A stretch of 44,418 nt of DNA from contig JASHOY010000328.1 in assembly GCA_030038435.1 (NCBI GenBank), forward strand, positions 1 through 44,418, read 5' to 3'. Shown here in pieces: positions 14,667-24,819 of this stretch (position 1 is its first letter; each line of letters begins with the position of its first letter). Below the pieces are notes generated by a model. The model was not told where the DNA came from. It made no database searches and was given only the letters and a program-made list of their open reading frames with translations. The position numbers were made by a program, and so were the translations under genes. This DNA is from Acidobacteriaceae bacterium. Lineage in GTDB: Bacteria; Acidobacteriota; Terriglobia; Terriglobales; Acidobacteriaceae.

Positions 14667-17600
14667 ATGTCAGCCAATTTTCTGACGCACAAGCTACGCA
14701 GACTTGCCCAAACGACTTTAGCGCTGACGGCAGCGATTGTGCTCGTCATGTCTTATTCCTGCGCCTTCGCGCAAAGCGGCGCCGGTTCAATTGAAGGCAC
14801 AGTGAAAGATCCCACCGGCGCGGTGATTCCCGGAGCGCGTATCACCGTAACCAGACACGCCACCAACGTGAAGTCGACCACCAGGTCGAATAGCGTCGGC
14901 TTCTACCAGGTACCCGGTCTGCTCACCGGCACTTATACCGTCTCGGTAAGCGTACCAAACATGAAGACCTACGACCGGATCATCGATCTGCTGGTGGGTC
15001 AGGCGGCGGTTGTCAATCCGGTCATGACCGCCGGCGCCGTCACCCAGCAGGTCACTGTCTCCGCCAATTCGGTGCAACTGGTTGACACCACTAACGGCAC
15101 CATCACCTCGACGCTGGAAAACGCCAGAATCAACCAGTTGCCCATGAATGGCCGGAATATCGCTACCCTGGTCTCGGAAACCACGCCGGGAATGGAATCG
15201 TGCCCCGAATCCACAGATGCTACCTGCGCCAACGGGCAGTCTGCCCCTTCCACAGAATTTGTCACCGACGGCGCCAGCCTTGCCAACCGCCAATTTGGTG
15301 GCACCCACATCGGGGCCGCCCAGATGGTCGATCCCGACGCGATTCAGGAAGTCCGGGTGGAAGACTCGGATGCCGGCGCCGAATATGCCCTCCCATCCAC
15401 CGTCATTCTCAACACCAAGTCCGGAACCAACCAGTTGCACGGCACTTTTTTCGAGACGGCCCGCAATAATGCCTTCGGCATTGCCCGTACCCGGAGTGAA
15501 AGTTCCAGCTACTCTCAGCCCGAATACATCCGCAACGAATTTGGCCTTTCCGCCGGCGGCCCTATCGTCATTCCCCACGTCTATCACGGCAAGGACAAGA
15601 GTTTCTGGTTCTTCGCTTATGAGCGTTACTCCCTCGCGCAGATTGCTGAACAGGATGAAGAAGTGCCCACCCTGGCTATGCGCAACGGCGATTTTAGCCA
15701 GGCGACGAACAGCTCGAACGTGCTGCAGGAGCTTTACGACCCGGATACCACCGCCGCCAACGCTGCGTGTCTCGAACCCTCCGGGGACGGGACGGCCACG
15801 GCGAACAATCCGTACTGCCGCACGCCCTTCGCCTACAACGGGGTTTTGAACACGATCAATCCGGCGCGGGAGTCTGCCACGGCCCAGGTCCTGAATGCCA
15901 TGACGCCCTTGCCCACCAACGGTCAAAACCCGCTGGTTAAGGACAACCTTGTCGGCCTGGTTCCGGAACTTCAAATCGAGCCGCAAATCACTTTTCGCCT
16001 CGACCACGTCTTCAACCAGAACAACCGCGTCTATCTGCGCTACACGCAGAACATCAGCACCAGCATCACTCCGCGCAACGACCCTGAACAGGAATCGTAC
16101 ACATTGGCGGCAAAAACACCTGGCGGCTTCAATATTCCCGCCGGGGCCAGCGGCATCGCCTACGATCCAGACGCCACCTTCGCCACCGCGCTTGGCTTTA
16201 CTCACATCTTCTCTCCCACCTTCTTCTCGGAAACCGTGTTGAGCCAGAGCTGGCAGGGGGAAGAGAACTACGCCGGCGGCAATCCATTTCTCGATTACGA
16301 ATCTGCTCTGGGATTGCCCAATGACTTTGGCGAGCAGGGCTTTCCTTACATCGACAACATCTTCCAGCAAATGGACGGAACCATGTTCCAGTACGGGATG
16401 ACACAGATCATCAGCCAGATCGACGAGAACATGACCAAGATCTTCGGCAGGCACCAGTTGCAGTTCGGCGGCCGCTACCGCTTCGAAAAATTCGGTTCGC
16501 GCCCCGACGAAATCAAGGATGAAGTCGAATTTGACGGCGAGGGGACGGGGCTTTATGATCCGTCGACCACCACGTCGTATAACCCCTATTCAAACTCCGG
16601 CCAATTGAACGCCGATGAATTCATTGGTGCGGCGGAAAGCTACAGCAACAACCTCGAGCCGCCTTACCAGCACATCCATGACATGGAGATCGACAGCTAC
16701 GTTCAGGACAACTATCACCTCCGCAACAACCTTACGCTCAATCTCGGCCTTCGTTACGAAGCGCACCCGGCAATCTATGAGGGTGAAGGAGAGATGATGA
16801 GCTTCGACCTCAAGCACGATGCCGTGGTCACCACCGCTCCCACGTCGAAGCTGATCGCCGAGAAATTAACCACCTCCGCTGTTATTCAGAACGACATGAA
16901 TGACGGCGTAAAGTTCGAAACCCCTGACGAGGCGGGCCTGCCCTCCCAACTGACTTACAACTACGACCTCAACTTCCTGCCCCGCGTAGGATTTGCCTGG
17001 CAACCCTCCAGCAAATGGGGAACGGTGATACGCGGCGCCATCGGCCGCTATACCTATCCCAACCCGGTCCGAGAAGGCTACCGCAATGTGAACCGCAACA
17101 ATCCTTTTACCGCCGGTTATTCAGTGAACTATACGAGCACAGAATATGCGCCCATCACGCACTACCTCCTGCTTGCTTCCCAAAACAGCGATCCGACCTT
17201 TGACTACAACACCACCAGTTCGAGTACGGGCAACGGCACGCCAATTATGGGCGTTAACACCAGCGGCGTGGTCAACAGTACGACTACCACTGCGATCCCA
17301 CCTGGTCTGAGCATTGTCGGTATCGCCCCCGACTTCGCGCCCACTTATGTGGACGAAACCAATTTCACCATCGAGCAGCCGACCAAATGGAATTCCGTGG
17401 TGCGGTTCAGCTACCTCTACACGCGCGGCGGAAACCTCAACAATGCTTTCTACTACAACGATCATCCGTCGGAGTATAGCTGGGAGATCCAGCAGGGCGC
17501 GGAGACGCCCGATTCCGGCGACTTCGGGCCCACCAACTCCAGCACGGGCGAAGGCCCCTACGACAACCTGACCTACGGCGACGGCAGCTACCAGGTGCAG

Positions 17601-18764
17601 AAAACTGGCTGGTCCAATTACAACGCGCTGCAGGCTGTCTTCCAGAAGCTTTACAGCCATGGTTCCGGATGGCAGATCATGTACGTCTGGTCCAAGTCGA
17701 TGCGGACTGGCGGCGACTTTGGCGGTGAAAACGCCGAGGATGTCGACCCTTACAGCAATTACGTCAATTCGTATGTAGGCAACTTCGTAAACGCCGGCTC
17801 CAATACGGTAACGGTTGGACCTGCCGACGGGGCTTCGGCAATGCCCGGCGCGCCCAACCTTCCTCCTCCGCCGCCTGCTGGCGTTCCGGTTTGGGCGTAT
17901 TACAAGGCCCTAAATCGCTGGGAAAACTACATGGTCGACCTCAATAATCCACCACAGCACATTCAGTTCAACGGCATCTACGATCTGCCATTTGGACGTG
18001 GCAAGCGCTTCCTGGGCGGCGCCAACAGGCCCCTGAACGAGCTGATTGGCGGTTGGCAGGTAGCAGGAGCCGGCCATGTGGTCATGACTGACTTTCAGAT
18101 CACGTCATCCAACTGGGGGCCAGCCCACCCGCTGCGCCGCTACAAAAAGGGTGCGCCAATCACGGATTGCCGCTCGGGCGTTTGCTTGAAGAGCTACGAA
18201 ATGTGGAACGGATACATTTCTCCAACGTCTATCTCCGGAAACTCCTGCTCGGCGGGTCTGACGAGCACGGTCAGCGGCCTGCCCACGAGCTGGCAATCCT
18301 ACCAGGAACCGTTGGATACCACCTGCAGCACGCCCAGCGGCGGCAAAACTGTGGTTGACAAATACTACGGCGACAATGACGTGGCCATGTCTGGTGTTAC
18401 CGGCCTGGGTAAGAGCGGCGAAAAACCCCAGAGCAACGGCACCGTCATTGGATACGGCATCGTCCCCGGCAACAACAACAATGGCGCTTCCGAAGGCTCC
18501 ATCGATGTTACGAATCCGTTTGGTCACACTGTGCTGAACGGACCCATGAACTGGGAAGCCGACGCTTCGCTCTTTAAGGTCTTTCCCATCCATGAGCGGA
18601 TAAATCTGCGTGTCAACCTTGATGCATTCAACGTATTCAATCACCAGGGCATTCCCAACCCGAGCGGCAGCGACGGCACAGTTTGCGTAACGCCGGGCGG
18701 CGTAGGCTGCTCTTCAGCCAACGATGGGCGCCAGTTGCAGTTCACGGCGCGGCTGACCTTCTAG
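14667..18764 (+). CDS. Oar-like TonB-dependent receptor of the glucuronide locus
   Basis: 1365 residues. The start is supported by AGGAGG 9 bases upstream and gives a signal peptide (LALTAAIVLVMSYSCAFAQ). Residues of about 38-120 are a carboxypeptidase-regulatory-like domain (GSIEGTVKDPTGAVIPGARI). The plug follows (ARINQLPMNGRNIATLVSET, DAIQEVRVEDSDAGAEY, LNTKSGTNQLHG), then a large outer-membrane barrel ending in the aromatic strand LQFTARLTF. No SusD-like partner is encoded nearby, as is usual in acidobacterial receptors of this kind. It heads a same-strand run of four glycan-active enzyme genes, so it probably handles the same polymer or its fragments (inference from position). The barrel contains Cys pairs in extracellular-loop-like stretches (about 175-190 and 1170-1225). 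Confidence 0.92.
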   Translation: MSANFLTHKLRRLAQTTLALTAAIVLVMSYSCAFAQSGAGSIEGTVKDPTGAVIPGARITVTRHATNVKSTTRSNSVGFYQVPGLLTGTYTVSVSVPNMKTYDRIIDLLVGQAAVVNPVMTAGAVTQQVTVSANSVQLVDTTNGTITSTLENARINQLPMNGRNIATLVSETTPGMESCPESTDATCANGQSAPSTEFVTDGASLANRQFGGTHIGAAQMVDPDAIQEVRVEDSDAGAEYALPSTVILNTKSGTNQLHGTFFETARNNAFGIARTRSESSSYSQPEYIRNEFGLSAGGPIVIPHVYHGKDKSFWFFAYERYSLAQIAEQDEEVPTLAMRNGDFSQATNSSNVLQELYDPDTTAANAACLEPSGDGTATANNPYCRTPFAYNGVLNTINPARESATAQVLNAMTPLPTNGQNPLVKDNLVGLVPELQIEPQITFRLDHVFNQNNRVYLRYTQNISTSITPRNDPEQESYTLAAKTPGGFNIPAGASGIAYDPDATFATALGFTHIFSPTFFSETVLSQSWQGEENYAGGNPFLDYESALGLPNDFGEQGFPYIDNIFQQMDGTMFQYGMTQIISQIDENMTKIFGRHQLQFGGRYRFEKFGSRPDEIKDEVEFDGEGTGLYDPSTTTSYNPYSNSGQLNADEFIGAAESYSNNLEPPYQHIHDMEIDSYVQDNYHLRNNLTLNLGLRYEAHPAIYEGEGEMMSFDLKHDAVVTTAPTSKLIAEKLTTSAVIQNDMNDGVKFETPDEAGLPSQLTYNYDLNFLPRVGFAWQPSSKWGTVIRGAIGRYTYPNPVREGYRNVNRNNPFTAGYSVNYTSTEYAPITHYLLLASQNSDPTFDYNTTSSSTGNGTPIMGVNTSGVVNSTTTTAIPPGLSIVGIAPDFAPTYVDETNFTIEQPTKWNSVVRFSYLYTRGGNLNNAFYYNDHPSEYSWEIQQGAETPDSGDFGPTNSSTGEGPYDNLTYGDGSYQVQKTGWSNYNALQAVFQKLYSHGSGWQIMYVWSKSMRTGGDFGGENAEDVDPYSNYVNSYVGNFVNAGSNTVTVGPADGASAMPGAPNLPPPPPAGVPVWAYYKALNRWENYMVDLNNPPQHIQFNGIYDLPFGRGKRFLGGANRPLNELIGGWQVAGAGHVVMTDFQITSSNWGPAHPLRRYKKGAPITDCRSGVCLKSYEMWNGYISPTSISGNSCSAGLTSTVSGLPTSWQSYQEPLDTTCSTPSGGKTVVDKYYGDNDVAMSGVTGLGKSGEKPQSNGTVIGYGIVPGNNNNGASEGSIDVTNPFGHTVLNGPMNWEADASLFKVFPIHERINLRVNLDAFNVFNHQGIPNPSGSDGTVCVTPGGVGCSSANDGRQLQFTARLTF

Positions 18765-18922
18765 CCGCGCATCTCCCAGGCCAGGATCACTCCGAGGATG
18801 GTACTCCTGGCTCTAACTTCACCATTAGAATGAATTCACAGTCAGACGGAATTGCTATAGCATCCATCGCAGCCCGCTCAAGCAATCGGCCGGGCTGCCA
18901 ATAAACGGGACCTGGTGTCGAC

Positions 18923-20542
18923 ATGAAAGAACTGCGCGGTGCTTCCGACGGTGTGTATTCTTTCCCTTCAGCGAACCACCTGACACGCCGCGAAGTTCTG
19001 CAGAGCGCCGCTGCATTCGCAGCCACGTCTCTGTTGGCGGGCTGCGGCGCAGGAGGCGGTTCGCCGGCGGCGCCATCATCCCCGTCCTCACCTTCGTCGC
19101 CGTCCGCGCCTAACACCGGAACTCAACCAGCTCCCTCCGGCGCTATCACCCAGGCGTCGCTTAGCGTCACTACCACCCCCACAGGCTCCATTGGCACCAA
19201 CTTTGCCGGTCTGTCGTACGAGAAAAGTACTCTTTATGAGAATCCCTACCTTTTCAACGCAGCAAGCAGCAACAGCGGTCTGATTGCGCTCTTCAAGCTG
19301 ATCGGCCCCAGCATACTGCGCATCGGCGGCAACTCGGTCGACCGCAACACCTGGACGCCAAACGGCGCTGGACAGACCGAAGGCCAGATCGCGCCAGCCG
19401 ACGTGGACGCGCTGGCAGCGTTCTTGAAGGCGACGGGATGGACGTGCCTCTACGGCATCAATCTCGGCGGCGCCGGCCCTAAACCTTACACCGACGGTTC
19501 CATAGTCGCCACAACCACCCCCACCCTTGCCGCAGAAGAGATCGCTTATGTCTATCAGGCCCTCCGATCATCTCTTTTCGGATTCGAGATTGGCAACGAA
19601 TGCGATCTTTACGGAAATTCCTACTTCAGCGGCGCGACCTGGAACCTCTCGACCTACGAGTCGCTCTGGAGCCAGTTTCGCGCAGCCATTGTGGCGCAAA
19701 CGCCGGCCGTGAACAGCCTGTGTACAGGCCCGGCCGACGCTGGAAACGAATCTTCCTGGACAGTTCCCTTCGGCGAGTGGGCTACCAAATCCAACATCGG
19801 CCTTCTCACCCAGCATTACTATCGCGGAAACGGCCAGGCCACCCCGGAACCGACCTCCGCCGACCTCATCCTGCCGGATTCGAATCTCATCAACGACCTT
19901 GCAACCCTCAACGCCGGCGCGCAGACCACCGGCGTTCCTTATCGCCTCAGCGAGTGCAACTCCTACTACAACGGTGGCGCGTCCGGCGTGAGCGACGGCT
20001 ACTGTTCCGCGCTCTGGATCATCGATTTTCTCTTCAACAACGCGCAGGGCGGCTCCGTTGGAACCAACTTTCACGGCGGCGGAGACGGCTCCGGATACAC
20101 TCCCATCGCCGACTCCGGCGGCGCCGCGGTCGAAGCGCGGCCCGAGTTCTACGGCATCCTCTTCTTCACCCTCGCCGGAACTGGCACCCTCTACACTGCC
20201 GATCTCTCCGGCATCGGCAGCCTCAATGTCACCGCCTACGCCGTCAAAACCTCCTCCGGAATTAACATCATTGTCAACAACAAAGACAGCGCGCAGAATC
20301 TCCAGCTCATCATCCAGCTCCCGCAGACCGTCAACTCGGCCAAACTGCTCGATCTGACGCAGCTTTCCTCGGGAACCAGCGGCCCAGACATTTCGGCCAC
20401 CTCCGGCGTCACCATACAAGGAGCAAGCGTGAATGCGGACGGCAGTTTCACCGCGGGCGCTGCCTATACGCTCAGTCCCGGTGGCACGTCAGTCACCTGC
20501 TACGTGCCTTATTACAGTGCAGTCCTCATTCAGATCACTTAG
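18923..20542 (+). CDS. GH79 beta-glucuronidase-type enzyme, predicted Tat lipoprotein
   Basis: 539 residues. The N terminus holds twin arginines (Arg22-Arg23 in HLTRREVLQS), a hydrophobic stretch and the lipobox LLAGC (Cys41). A Ser/Pro linker at about 46-75 then leads to the catalytic part. The (beta/alpha)8 barrel carries ILRIGGNSVDRNTW, FEIGNECDLYG with acid/base Glu226, LLTQHYYRGNG, and RLSECNSYYNGG with nucleophile Glu344. A C-terminal beta-sandwich follows (about 410-539). This pattern fits the GH79 group that includes the characterised Acidobacterium capsulatum beta-glucuronidase. It probably cleaves terminal beta-linked glucuronic acid or its 4-O-methyl form from glycans at the cell surface. 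A near paralogue follows at 20630. The start lies 158 bases after the receptor gene. Confidence 0.88.
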   Translation: MKELRGASDGVYSFPSANHLTRREVLQSAAAFAATSLLAGCGAGGGSPAAPSSPSSPSSPSAPNTGTQPAPSGAITQASLSVTTTPTGSIGTNFAGLSYEKSTLYENPYLFNAASSNSGLIALFKLIGPSILRIGGNSVDRNTWTPNGAGQTEGQIAPADVDALAAFLKATGWTCLYGINLGGAGPKPYTDGSIVATTTPTLAAEEIAYVYQALRSSLFGFEIGNECDLYGNSYFSGATWNLSTYESLWSQFRAAIVAQTPAVNSLCTGPADAGNESSWTVPFGEWATKSNIGLLTQHYYRGNGQATPEPTSADLILPDSNLINDLATLNAGAQTTGVPYRLSECNSYYNGGASGVSDGYCSALWIIDFLFNNAQGGSVGTNFHGGGDGSGYTPIADSGGAAVEARPEFYGILFFTLAGTGTLYTADLSGIGSLNVTAYAVKTSSGINIIVNNKDSAQNLQLIIQLPQTVNSAKLLDLTQLSSGTSGPDISATSGVTIQGASVNADGSFTAGAAYTLSPGGTSVTCYVPYYSAVLIQIT

Positions 20543-20629
20543 CGCGAGCGGGTTCTGCGCCGCTCAAAAAAACGGAACACGCGGAGCGCGGAAGATTGAT
20601 CGCAAACTTCACAACGGAGTTCGTCGGTG

Positions 20630-22174
20630 ATGAAAGAATCAAACATGACGGGCAACACAAACTTTCCAGCACCTGCTTCCCAGCTCCTTACAACTTCGCG
20701 CCGCCAGGCCCTTGCGGGCATAGCCGCCGTGGCCGCTGCGCCGCTTCTGCCCCTTTCCGGCAAAGCCGCATTTGCCTTTCCCGTCAAGAGCCACAATCCG
20801 CAACCGCGACCGGCGGGGCAGATCACTCCAGCCACGCTCACCGTAACTGCCGGCCATGCGGGCGCCATCGGCCCTTTCTTCCCCGGGCTTTCCTACGAGA
20901 AGAACACTCTCTGGGAGCCATTGTTTACGCCTTCCAATCGCGACCTCATTGGCCTCTTTCAACGCCTGGGCCGCGGCGTCCTGCGCATTGGCGGTAACTC
21001 CGTGGAACGAAACACGTGGAACGCGAAAGGCGCCGGCCAGACCCGCGGCCAGATTGCGCCCGGCGATGTGGACGCGCTGGCAGAATTTGTGAAGGCTTCC
21101 GGCTGGAAGTGCCTTTACGGAGTGAACCTGGAAGGCATTGCACGCGGCATCACCACCCCCGAACTCGCCGCCGACGAAGTGGCCTATGTATCCCGGCAAA
21201 TGGGCGCATCACTTCTCGGTATCGAGATCGGCAACGAGTGCGACATTTACGGCCATCCGCAAAACGCGTTCGCGGGCCACTGGTCTCTCGATCAGTTCAT
21301 CGCCTTATGGGAGCGCTTCCGCAAAGCCATACTCGCCCGCACTCCGGGCGTGCCCGTCACCGGTCCCGCATCGGCAAGCAATTACGAAAAATGGACTATT
21401 CCTTTCGGCGAGACCGTCACAAAAGAGCAGATCACCCTGCTCACCCAGCACTACTACCGCGGTAATGGCCGCCTTCCCACCTCCACGGCGGAGTTTCTCA
21501 TCACGCCCGACCCCAGGCTTGTCAAAGAACTCGCAGCGCTGCAGGAGGCGTCGAAGGAAATCGGCAGGCCCTATCGCATGGCTGAGTGCAACTCCTACTA
21601 CCACGGCGGCGCCAACGGCGTCAGCGACTCGTACGCATCTTCGCTCTGGGTGATCGACTTTCTCTTCGATTGCGCTCGGGGCGGGGCCAGCGGCGTCAAC
21701 TTGCACGGCGGCGGCAATGGCGGCGGCTATACGCCAATCGCAGATGAGGATGGCCGCATTGTCGAGGCGCGCCCGGAGTACTATGGCCTGCTCTTATTCA
21801 CCATGGCCGGACAGGGCGAACTTTACGCAACCAACCTCGCGGCCAACGGCCTGAACGTCACGGCCTACGCCGTCAAACCAGCGGCAGGAGGCTTGAATTT
21901 AGTGATCGTCAATAAAGATCTCCATCAGAGTCTGGAGATCACAGCGCAGCTTCCACATCGGGCGCGGTCCGCAGACCTGCTCCACCTGACGCAATCAAGC
22001 AATGGCGCAACCGGGCCCGAGTTGCTTGCCCACTCCGGCGTCACCATGCAGGGGTCGCCGGTCAGCCGGGACGGAAAGTTTTCGCCGTTGCCCGCATACA
22101 GCGTGAGTACGCATGGTTCACGGCTCACTTGCTATGTACCGGCGCTCAGCGCGTCGCTGATTCACATCGTTTGA
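20630..22174 (+). CDS. Second GH79 beta-glucuronidase-type enzyme, Tat-exported
   Basis: 514 residues from the ATG at 20630; a GTG one codon upstream shares the same GGAG site. The N terminus carries a twin-arginine signal (TTSRRQALAGIAAVAAAPLL) but, unlike its neighbour, no lipobox Cys and no Ser/Pro linker. The catalytic features are LRIGGNSVERNTW, IEIGNECDIYG (acid/base Glu203), LLTQHYYRGNG and RMAECNSYYHGG (nucleophile Glu319). It is closely similar to the preceding protein throughout the barrel and the C-terminal sandwich, so the pair arose by tandem duplication. The different anchoring suggests one enzyme held on a membrane and one free in the periplasm or outside (inference). Substrate is a beta-glucuronide; the exact aglycone is unknown. 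Confidence 0.87.
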   Translation: MKESNMTGNTNFPAPASQLLTTSRRQALAGIAAVAAAPLLPLSGKAAFAFPVKSHNPQPRPAGQITPATLTVTAGHAGAIGPFFPGLSYEKNTLWEPLFTPSNRDLIGLFQRLGRGVLRIGGNSVERNTWNAKGAGQTRGQIAPGDVDALAEFVKASGWKCLYGVNLEGIARGITTPELAADEVAYVSRQMGASLLGIEIGNECDIYGHPQNAFAGHWSLDQFIALWERFRKAILARTPGVPVTGPASASNYEKWTIPFGETVTKEQITLLTQHYYRGNGRLPTSTAEFLITPDPRLVKELAALQEASKEIGRPYRMAECNSYYHGGANGVSDSYASSLWVIDFLFDCARGGASGVNLHGGGNGGGYTPIADEDGRIVEARPEYYGLLLFTMAGQGELYATNLAANGLNVTAYAVKPAAGGLNLVIVNKDLHQSLEITAQLPHRARSADLLHLTQSSNGATGPELLAHSGVTMQGSPVSRDGKFSPLPAYSVSTHGSRLTCYVPALSASLIHIV

Positions 22175-22297
22175 GGCGGCGTTAGAACAGGGAATCTATC
22201 GAATCGCATGCGCACTCAAGGCAGGCGTCACAGTTGTGCTCTGTTTGTCGCTTATTTTTCTGCGCATGATTCGCACAAAGGGATGGAAGAAATTGGA

Positions 22298-24808
22298 ATG
22301 AAAAAAATCAGGGACATGTCTCATTGGTCGCGCAGGCAATTCTTGAAGTCCATAACCGCCTCGGCGGCGGTTGCTCAAAGCGCCTCGCCTTTACGCGCTT
22401 CGCTGGTGCATTCTTTGTCGGGCGGACCCGACTCCTCTGCGTCCGTATTTTCCCTGGACTCGGAATGGGAATACTACCAGGGTCCGCTCGCAGGCCCGTG
22501 GGAGGTCTGGTGCGGCCAGATCGGAACGTGGGAAAAAGTTGCGCTTCCCCATTGTTTCAACCACTACGATGCATGCGACCCCGACAAGCCTTACTACCGC
22601 GGCCATGGCTGGTACCGCCGGCAGGTTTCCGTTGCCAACCCCTTGAAGGGTGGCCGCACGCTTCTGCACTTTGAAGGCTCCGGACAAACTTCGCAGGTTT
22701 ATGTGGGCGGGACTTTGGCAGGGACGCACGTGGGCGGCTACGACGAATATGTTTTTGACATCACGGAGCAGTTGGCCAAAGCGGACCCCTACGCGCACAG
22801 CGCCTCCGTAGCTCTCGCCGTGCTCTGCAACAATGCCGAAGACCTCGATCGGCCGCCTTCAGACTTGAGCGACTTCAGCCTGTATGGTGGGCTCTACCGG
22901 CACGTGCACCTGGTTTATGTGCCTGCGGTTTCGCTGGAGTGCGTTCACATTGCTCCGGCCTATACGCCCGGCGCTTCTTCGGCGGCTGTGAAGGTGCGCG
23001 CGCGGCTCTACAATCCGTTGAATTTTCGCGGCCCGGTGAAGGTCGCGCTTGAGGTGACAGATTCTGCCGGTTCGTCCGTCTTTCGCACGCAAAAATCGCT
23101 GCCTGCCTGGGACGGCGAAATGGAGATCGCGGCATTTGACGCTGCATCTCCGGCGCTGTGGACGCCGGCGCATCCGCACCTTTACACCTGCAGTGTGACT
23201 TTAAGCACGGAGTACGGAAACAGTGAGGCGACGGAACGATTCGGCATTCGCCATTTTGAATTCCTTGAAAATGGCCCCTTCAACCTGAATGGCGAGCGGT
23301 TGCTGCTGCGCGGAACGCAGCGCCACATGGACCACGCGAATTACGCTGCCGCTCAGCCAGACGGCCTGATCCGCACCGAGATGCGGCTCATGAAAGCGAT
23401 GGGCGCTAATTTCGTGCGTCTCGCCCATTATCAACAAACGCGGCTGGTTCTGGATCTGTGTGATGAGCTGGGACTGATGGTTTGGGAAGAAGCTCCGTGG
23501 TGCCGCTCGGGCATCGGCAGCGAAACCTGGCAGAACAACACGCTGGGCATGTTGGAGCACATGATTGACCAGCACTATAACCACCCCAGTGTGATCATGT
23601 GGAGTTTGGGCAACGAAGACGACTGGCCCGGTGAGTATCCGTCGATGGACCACGAGGCGATTCGCGACTTCATGCATCGCATGAATAATCACGCACACGG
23701 CCTTGATTCTTCACGGGTAACCGCTTTCCGGCGTTGCCAATTCGCGCAGGATATTCCGGATGTCTATTCTCCATCGATCTGGGCGGGTTGGTATGGCGGA
23801 GTTTATACCGAGTACAAGCAATCGCTGGAGACACAGCGGACACAGGTGAAGCGCATGATCCACGTGGAGTGGGGCGCAGACAGCCATGCGCGGCGCCACG
23901 CAGAGAATCCCTACGCCGGGTTGGGCAAGGTTTCCGCTAATGCGCGAACCGACGAATTCGGGCTGGCCTATCTGCCCACCGGCGGCGAAGCGCGCGTTTC
24001 GTCCGATGGCGACTGGTCAGAGACTTACGCCTGCGATTTATTCGACTGGTACCTGAAGACGCAGGAAACGCTGCCCTGGTTCACCGGGTCGGCGCAGTGG
24101 ATCTTCAAGGACTTTCCCACCCCGCTGCGCGTCGAGAACCCGGTGCCGCGCATGAACCAGAAGGGGGTGCTGGAACGCGACATGACGTTGAAAGAAGGTT
24201 ACTACGTCTTCCAGTCCTATTGGGCAGAGGAGCCGATGGCGCACATTTACGGGCACACCTGGCCGGTGCGCTGGGGAGACGCAGGCCAAGAACGCATTGT
24301 CAAAGTCTACTCCAATTGCGCGACCGCGGAGCTTTATCTGAACGGCAAATCGATGGGGATAAAAAAGCGCGATAGTCAGGACTTTCCTTGCGCGGGGTTG
24401 CGCTGGATGGTGCAGTTTGCGCCGGGAAAGAATCGTCTGCGCGTGGTGGCGGCGAAGCATGGAGCGACGGTCGAAGACGAAATCGAGTTCGAGTACCAGA
24501 CGGCCAAATGGGGCGCGCCGGCCGCGCTGAAGCTGGCCGAGATCGCGCGCGACGGGAAGACGGCGACGGTGGAAGCAAAAATCTACGACGCGCGCGGCGT
24601 CATGTGCCTGGACGCGAAGAATGTGGTGCGGTTTTCCCTGGCCGGGGCGGGCAGGCTCATCGACAACATGGGCACCTCGACCGGTTCGCGCCTGGTGCAG
24701 TTGTATAACGGGCGGGCACGGATTTCGATCGAGCGCGGTGCGGGACCGGCAACCGTGGGGGTGACGAGCGCCGGCATTGCCGCCGGCCTCGTGACCATAG
24801 AAGCTTGA
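22298..24808 (+). CDS. GH2 beta-galactosidase/beta-glucuronidase-type enzyme, Tat-exported
   Basis: 836 residues. Start chosen at 22298 (MKKIRDMSHWSRRQFLKSIT), which places the twin-arginine motif SRRQFLKS near the N terminus with GGAAG upstream; ATGs at 22208 and 22283 are alternatives. The order is a sugar-binding jelly roll (about 50-205, with PHCFNHYDACDP and YYRGHGWYRR), an Ig-like domain (about 215-315), and a TIM barrel (about 318-620). SLGNE gives acid/base Glu440 and HVEWGAD gives nucleophile Glu524. C-terminal beta-sandwiches of the DUF4982 type follow. GH2 includes beta-galactosidases, beta-glucuronidases and beta-mannosidases, and the subtype cannot be fixed here. The stop overlaps the start region of the next gene, so the two are coupled. 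Confidence 0.9.
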   Translation: MKKIRDMSHWSRRQFLKSITASAAVAQSASPLRASLVHSLSGGPDSSASVFSLDSEWEYYQGPLAGPWEVWCGQIGTWEKVALPHCFNHYDACDPDKPYYRGHGWYRRQVSVANPLKGGRTLLHFEGSGQTSQVYVGGTLAGTHVGGYDEYVFDITEQLAKADPYAHSASVALAVLCNNAEDLDRPPSDLSDFSLYGGLYRHVHLVYVPAVSLECVHIAPAYTPGASSAAVKVRARLYNPLNFRGPVKVALEVTDSAGSSVFRTQKSLPAWDGEMEIAAFDAASPALWTPAHPHLYTCSVTLSTEYGNSEATERFGIRHFEFLENGPFNLNGERLLLRGTQRHMDHANYAAAQPDGLIRTEMRLMKAMGANFVRLAHYQQTRLVLDLCDELGLMVWEEAPWCRSGIGSETWQNNTLGMLEHMIDQHYNHPSVIMWSLGNEDDWPGEYPSMDHEAIRDFMHRMNNHAHGLDSSRVTAFRRCQFAQDIPDVYSPSIWAGWYGGVYTEYKQSLETQRTQVKRMIHVEWGADSHARRHAENPYAGLGKVSANARTDEFGLAYLPTGGEARVSSDGDWSETYACDLFDWYLKTQETLPWFTGSAQWIFKDFPTPLRVENPVPRMNQKGVLERDMTLKEGYYVFQSYWAEEPMAHIYGHTWPVRWGDAGQERIVKVYSNCATAELYLNGKSMGIKKRDSQDFPCAGLRWMVQFAPGKNRLRVVAAKHGATVEDEIEFEYQTAKWGAPAALKLAEIARDGKTATVEAKIYDARGVMCLDAKNVVRFSLAGAGRLIDNMGTSTGSRLVQLYNGRARISIERGAGPATVGVTSAGIAAGLVTIEA

Positions 24809-24819
24809 GGAGCGGCCTT

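Noticed and set aside
14787..16454. Long open frame of 555 codons on the minus strand inside the receptor gene
   Set aside because: It is antisense to a well-supported TonB-dependent receptor; its Val/Gly/Arg-rich composition is the shadow of high-GC codons and it has no ribosome site or domain.
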